From assembly GCA_014380815.1 (NCBI GenBank), contig JACMJB010000163.1, positions 1 to 33,516 on the forward strand: 33,516 bases of DNA, written 5' to 3'. Positions 30,735 through 33,516 of the stretch are shown piece by piece. Both the position numbers and the translations under genes were made by a program. Within the stretch, counting starts at the first letter, position 1; the number at the start of each line of letters is the position of its first letter. The notes beneath the pieces were generated by a model. That model made no database searches. It was not told the DNA's origin and was given only the letters and a program-made list of their open reading frames with translations. This stretch comes from Armatimonadota bacterium (lineage in GTDB: Bacteria > Armatimonadota > Armatimonadia > Armatimonadales > Armatimonadaceae).

Positions 30735-31577
30735 ATGTTCATTCCGCGCTCCGGTCATCGTCGTCTGTGCCGTGAAATTATCGCTGCTGCCGCCCTCGCC
30801 GCCACAGTACCCTCCGCCCTCGCGTTCGCTCAGATCTCAAGAATAGCTGCCCCAACGGTTGTCGAGGAGACCTTTGTGTTGAAGCACCTCAAGCCCTCGG
30901 ACCTGGTGACGTTTCTCTCGCAGGGAGACACCGCCACCGTGTCCACCAAGCCTGCGGTGTCCGGGAACGCAGCCGCACTAGTGCTGCTTCCGGCAAGCAT
31001 CAGATCCGTAACCCCTGACGACGTTTTTGGCACCGTGACCGTGCAGGGCGCCCCAGATGCGGTGGCCGCGATCCGCAAAATAGCGGTTCTGCTGGATGTC
31101 GCGCCGCGCCCGGTGCGTCTCGCGGTGCGGATCATCCGCTACCGCACGACCGCCCCGCTCGCTGAGGTCGAGGAGGTGGCATCGGGGACCGTGGAGACGC
31201 GCAGCAATTTGCCCGTCGAAGTCACCACTTTTGGTGACCGGCACACCTTCCGCGCTCGCCTGATCCCCCGTGTCAACAACAATGCCTCGGTCACCGTCGC
31301 TGCCAGCCTTCTGATGGCCGCCCCGGATGGTACCTTCGGGGCCTTTCCCGTGTCCCCTTCCGGAACACGTCTGCTCCGGATCGGAGACCGTGGTCTGATT
31401 ACCTCTGCCGGCAGCGGCATTGGCACCAGACCGAGCAAAAGCGATGTGAAAGAAGATCCGAAAGCCTCTCCAAAGCCGACAGCGCCTCCCGTGACGATCC
31501 AAACGTATTATCTGGAGGCCACTCCCTTTTTCCCTCCTGCCGAGGCGTCAAAGTCGGCACCCGCCGACAAACCATGA
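30735..31577 (+). CDS. Exported protein with secretin-like short domains
   Basis: 280 aa. Signal peptide MFIPRSGHRR then EIIAAAALAATVPSALAFA. The mature part resembles a cut-down secretin: an N-domain-like segment EETFVLKHLKPSDLVTFL, then GTVTVQGAPDAVAAIRKIAV with LLDVAPRPVRLAVRIIRY, which is the usual junction between N-domain and barrel in type II/IV pilus secretins, and RARLIPRVNNNASVTVAASL, as in a secretin beta domain. It is far shorter than a true secretin (usually over 400 aa) and ends in a Lys/Pro-rich tail, so it probably does not form a channel. The stop overlaps the next ATG (ATGA). Divergent from folC. No strong Shine-Dalgarno. Confidence 0.6.
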   Translation: MFIPRSGHRRLCREIIAAAALAATVPSALAFAQISRIAAPTVVEETFVLKHLKPSDLVTFLSQGDTATVSTKPAVSGNAAALVLLPASIRSVTPDDVFGTVTVQGAPDAVAAIRKIAVLLDVAPRPVRLAVRIIRYRTTAPLAEVEEVASGTVETRSNLPVEVTTFGDRHTFRARLIPRVNNNASVTVAASLLMAAPDGTFGAFPVSPSGTRLLRIGDRGLITSAGSGIGTRPSKSDVKEDPKASPKPTAPPVTIQTYYLEATPFFPPAEASKSAPADKP

Positions 31578-32019
31578 TTCAGAGCGCACGGGCAGCGGAC
31601 AGTTACCGCGGCGAAAACACAGAGTATCGCGTCGGGATCTTTACCGTGGGCGATCAATCCCTGGTCTTCCTGGTCGCCGATGGTGTGGGGGCCGCTCCGG
31701 TGGCGGCGAGGCCGCTTCCCTCGTGCGGGACTTCGTCCAGGAGATCGCGCCGCAGATCAAACGTCTGGACACCGCCGCGCGGCCCCGCTTCCTGATGCAG
31801 GCCAATACCCTTCTCCAGAACGATCCCGATGCGAGGGAGACGCCCCCCGTGATCGCTCAGGTCGCCTCCGACGGGCGGCGGATCGTCGGCGCCCGTGTCG
31901 GTGACAGCGAAGCCTGGTTCCTTACGCCGGAAGGACTCTTTGACCTGACGGAAGCGCAGCGCACCAAGCCGTTTCTGGGATCCGGTGCGGCGCGCGCCAT
32001 CCCGTTGATAGCGGTATGA
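31574..32019 (+). pseudogene. PP2C-type serine/threonine phosphatase, frameshifted and C-terminally truncated
   Basis: The first frame (ATG 31574) encodes ADSYRGENTEYRVGIF and LVFLVADGVG, the start of a PP2C phosphatase with its DG metal motif. The match then jumps to the -1 frame, which reads GRSGGGEAASLVRDFVQ and continues through GARVGDSEAWFLTPEGLF to a stop at 32017-32019. The break is at a run of five G (31687-31691); six G would restore DGVGGRSGGGEAASLV and give a 148-residue product. Even repaired it lacks the last third of PP2C, including the final metal Asp. Causes could be a real deletion, a sequencing error or -1 slippage on the G-run. Its ATG overlaps the previous stop, so it sits in an operon with the secretin-like and lipoprotein genes. 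Confidence 0.75.
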
Positions 32020-32082
32020 TTGAATCAGGGTCGCATCGTACCTTTCATACCTTGTCGTTGGTTTTCGTAGGTGCTGCTCAAG

Positions 32083-32087
32083 AGGAG
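32083..32087 (+). promoter_or_regulatory. Ribosome binding site that sets the lipoprotein start
   Basis: AGGAG lies 12 bases before TTG 32100. It favours the TTG over the in-frame ATG at 32016, which has no Shine-Dalgarno and would bury the signal sequence. Confidence 0.5.
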
Positions 32088-32099
32088 AAAAAGCTTACG

Positions 32100-32918
32100 T
32101 TGCGCATCAATCGACTGACCTTTGTCGCTACACTGATTGCCTGTTCCGCCGCTGCTGTAATCTCCGGCGCGGCGAACGATCCCGGCTCCAAGCCAGATGA
32201 ACGGCCCCGGCGCCTCTCACCGGCGGCTCGCCAACGCTTGCAGGAGAAGATGATTTTGCTTACAAGAGCCGAAGATGCTCGCGGCAACGGTGACCTTGTG
32301 GCCGCCGAAACGCTACTGCGGCAATACGAGGCGACTTACGGCACCACCGAATCCGTGCAGTCGGGCTTGGCGGAGATGCTCGACACGCGGGGACGAATCG
32401 AAGAAGCCCTGGTGTACTACAAACAGCTTGTGCATAACCCCTATGCGGGAGGCGGAAATCGCTCGGCGAAGAACCTGCTGCGTTACGGAGCGCTTTGCGA
32501 GCAGCAGGCGGAACTTGCCGACGAAGCCCGGTACGCTTACACTGCCATTCTCCAGCAACAGAATAACGCAGCGGACGACTTCGCTGGCATCTACCCCAAG
32601 ATGCCCTGGAGTGCGAACGAAAGCCTGCCGACCTTACGTGCACGAGCCGAGATCATTACGGGAATGACCCGAGGGGATATAAGCCAGGTTCGCGACAGTG
32701 TGCACCGCTTAAACTCCGCCGAAGGGCACTTGTTCCTGGGGCTTGCACTACTTGACATACCGACTAAAGTAAGTCCTCTAACGACCAAAAGTGAGGCTGT
32801 AGCCGAACTGCAGCAGGCGGCCCAAAGCGCCAACCCGGAAATCAGCAGTGCGGCAACAGCAGCAATAAACGAGGACAAGATTCCTGCCTATAATCCGAAG
32901 CACGTTCCCTTGAACTGA
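32100..32918 (+). CDS. Putative lipoprotein with TPR-like helical repeats
   Basis: 272 aa from TTG 32100. This start gives a short signal, RINRLTFVATLIAC, ending in the lipobox-like LIAC, so the mature protein may be lipid-anchored at Cys16. The ATG at 32016 overlaps the stop of the broken phosphatase (ATGA) and would add 28 residues before the signal. The rest is helical with TPR-like pairs: DARGNGDLVAAETLLRQYEA, LAEMLDTRGRIEEALVYYKQ, NLLRYGALCEQQAELADEAR and GHLFLGLALLDI. TPR proteins mediate protein contacts; the partner is unknown. A hairpin lies 26 bases after the stop. Confidence 0.75.
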   Translation: MRINRLTFVATLIACSAAAVISGAANDPGSKPDERPRRLSPAARQRLQEKMILLTRAEDARGNGDLVAAETLLRQYEATYGTTESVQSGLAEMLDTRGRIEEALVYYKQLVHNPYAGGGNRSAKNLLRYGALCEQQAELADEARYAYTAILQQQNNAADDFAGIYPKMPWSANESLPTLRARAEIITGMTRGDISQVRDSVHRLNSAEGHLFLGLALLDIPTKVSPLTTKSEAVAELQQAAQSANPEISSAATAAINEDKIPAYNPKHVPLN

Positions 32919-32944
32919 ATTCAGGAAAGAGGCAATCCATGAGA

Positions 32945-32971
32945 AAAGCTCCTGAAAAGTCCAGGAGCTTT
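32945..32971 (+). terminator. Hairpin after the TPR lipoprotein gene
   Basis: AAAGCTCCTG (32945-32954) and CAGGAGCTTT (32962-32971) form a 10-bp stem with a 7-base loop. The right arm ends in TTT followed by CT, so the U-tract is short. Position just after the last gene of the operon supports a terminator. Confidence 0.6.
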
Positions 32972-33094
32972 CTACCGGTATCGGAACCTGGATCGGGACC
33001 TAAAGATCATTTCTCGTTCATCGGGTCAACCGGTCTTAGCGGTAACTTGACAAACGGGGGGCACGACAAAGCAGCGCGGGCAGTAAAAGTGCGG

Positions 33095-33133
33095 CAGATC
33101 AGCCAAGACTTAGTTTTGGCTGATCTGTGTTTT
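33095..33133. terminator. Intrinsic terminator, probably bidirectional
   Basis: CAGATCAGCCAA (33095-33106) and TTGGCTGATCTG (33116-33127) form a perfect 12-bp stem with a 9-base loop, followed on the + strand by TGTTTTT. On the - strand, an ACTTTTA stretch follows after 4 bases. It would end secA from the right and read-through of the lipoprotein operon from the left. Confidence 0.75.
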
Positions 33134-33148
33134 TACCGGCTCCCTGCC

Positions 33149-33516
33149 TTACCGGTTTCGGTGACAGTTTTTGTACTTCTTACCGGAGCCGCATGGGCAG
33201 GGGTCGTTCGGACCGACTTTCGGAACGGCGGTGGTCTTTTGCTCGGAGGCCGCCATCGCGGCGGCGAGAAGCGCACCCTGACCGACATCCATGATAGGCG
33301 TCACACCCGGCGGCAATTCGACCGGGTTTCCGTCCTCGTCTACATACACCGGCTCGGCCCCGTCTTCGCCGTCCAGCAGCGTCATCGGACCGAACTGCTG
33401 CATCTGCTGGAAGAAATCGTCCGGCATCTGCGGCTGGTTCAGATCTACCTGGGCCATGAACAGATTTCGCGCGACATCGCCCTGAATCCCCGCCTGCATC
33501 CGCTCGAACAGCAGGA
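33149..33516 (-). CDS. secA: Preprotein translocase ATPase SecA, C-terminal end (5' part outside window)
   Basis: The frame is open to the window edge, and codons before the internal ATG at 33499 read LLFER, matching the SecA helical scaffold ([19 protein letters not shown]). A linker with several acidic residues follows. The protein ends with the zinc-binding SEC-C tail [18 protein letters not shown], which binds SecB and phospholipid in SecA; the ligands CxCx8CH are intact. SecA drives protein export through SecYEG. The gene extends beyond 33516; only the last 121 or so codons are visible. It ends at a strong hairpin. Confidence 0.93.
   Translation of the reverse strand, partial: LLFERMQAGIQGDVARNLFMAQVDLNQPQMPDDFFQQMQQFGPMTLLDGEDGAEPVYVDEDGNPVELPPGVTPIMDVGQGALLAAAMAASEQKTTAVPKVGPNDPCPCGSGKKYKNCHRNR

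Noticed and set aside
30627-30758. Upstream extension of folC to 30758
   Set aside because: It crosses the divergent gene's start and its own promoter-like TATAAT; the family begins near GTG 30626.
33047-33052. Perfect TTGACA on the + strand
   Set aside because: No -10-like hexamer lies 16-18 bases downstream and no + strand gene follows.

Overview
The window is GC-rich bacterial chromosome that most resembles Armatimonadota (Capsulimonas-like). This is an inference from gene content and style, not from a search. The clearest pointers are a prepilin-leader protein with a C-terminal H-X9-DG motif, a LacI regulator beside polysaccharide-degrading enzymes, several sugar dehydrogenase/epimerase genes, an AraC plus phytanoyl-dioxygenase cluster, and a translin-family protein. 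No IS element, CRISPR array, rRNA or tRNA was seen.

Layout. (1) 1-5410, + strand: 3' end of a LacI-type regulator, a palindromic candidate operator, then a tightly packed set of a prepilin-like surface protein, a heparinase II/III-type lyase and a secreted GH10 xylanase. This looks like a plant-polysaccharide utilisation operon. (2) 5436-8417, +: phosphoenolpyruvate carboxylase. (3) 8426-17604, all - strand: read from the right, a secreted DRGH-type nuclease, a small secreted protein, an Imm1-like immunity protein, a RhaD-like aldolase, a GH27 alpha-galactosidase, a YdeI-like protein, a Gfo/Idh/MocA oxidoreductase, a TIM-barrel sugar epimerase, a VOC dioxygenase-like protein, YciH/SUI1 and a PhzF isomerase. 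(4) 17809-25301, +: four large, mostly unrecognised genes: an all-helical protein, a polytopic membrane GTPase with intact G1/G3/G4/G5 motifs, a single-pass membrane protein with a charged Pro-rich tail, and an exported WD40 protein with two propeller regions. (5) 25367-25987, -: translin, separated from the WD40 gene by a strong two-way hairpin. (6) 26347-29311, +: Gfo/Idh oxidoreductase, AraC regulator and PhyH dioxygenase. (7) 29349-30626, -: folC. (8) 30735-32918, +: a secretin-like exported protein, a broken PP2C-type phosphatase (one G missing in a G-run, C-terminus lost) and a TPR-like lipoprotein. (9) 33149-33516, -: 3' end of secA with its zinc-binding tail.

How it fits together. The left and middle parts serve carbohydrate scavenging (xylan, galactosides, rhamnose-type sugars), with oxidoreductases and epimerases for the released sugars. 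The best candidate for an undescribed system is the 17809-25301 cassette, whose products suggest a GTPase-controlled membrane assembly linking a cytoplasmic helical partner to an exported WD40 scaffold. A second candidate is the nuclease / small secreted protein / Imm1-like trio at 15778-17604, laid out like a toxin-immunity operon.

Regulatory style. Four transcription-unit heads (ppc, the VOC gene, translin, folC) each have a -10-like hexamer exactly 6 nt before the start codon, which predicts leaderless mRNAs. The translin promoter has a perfect TTGACA at 17-bp spacing. All family assignments come from reading motifs; none was checked against a database.
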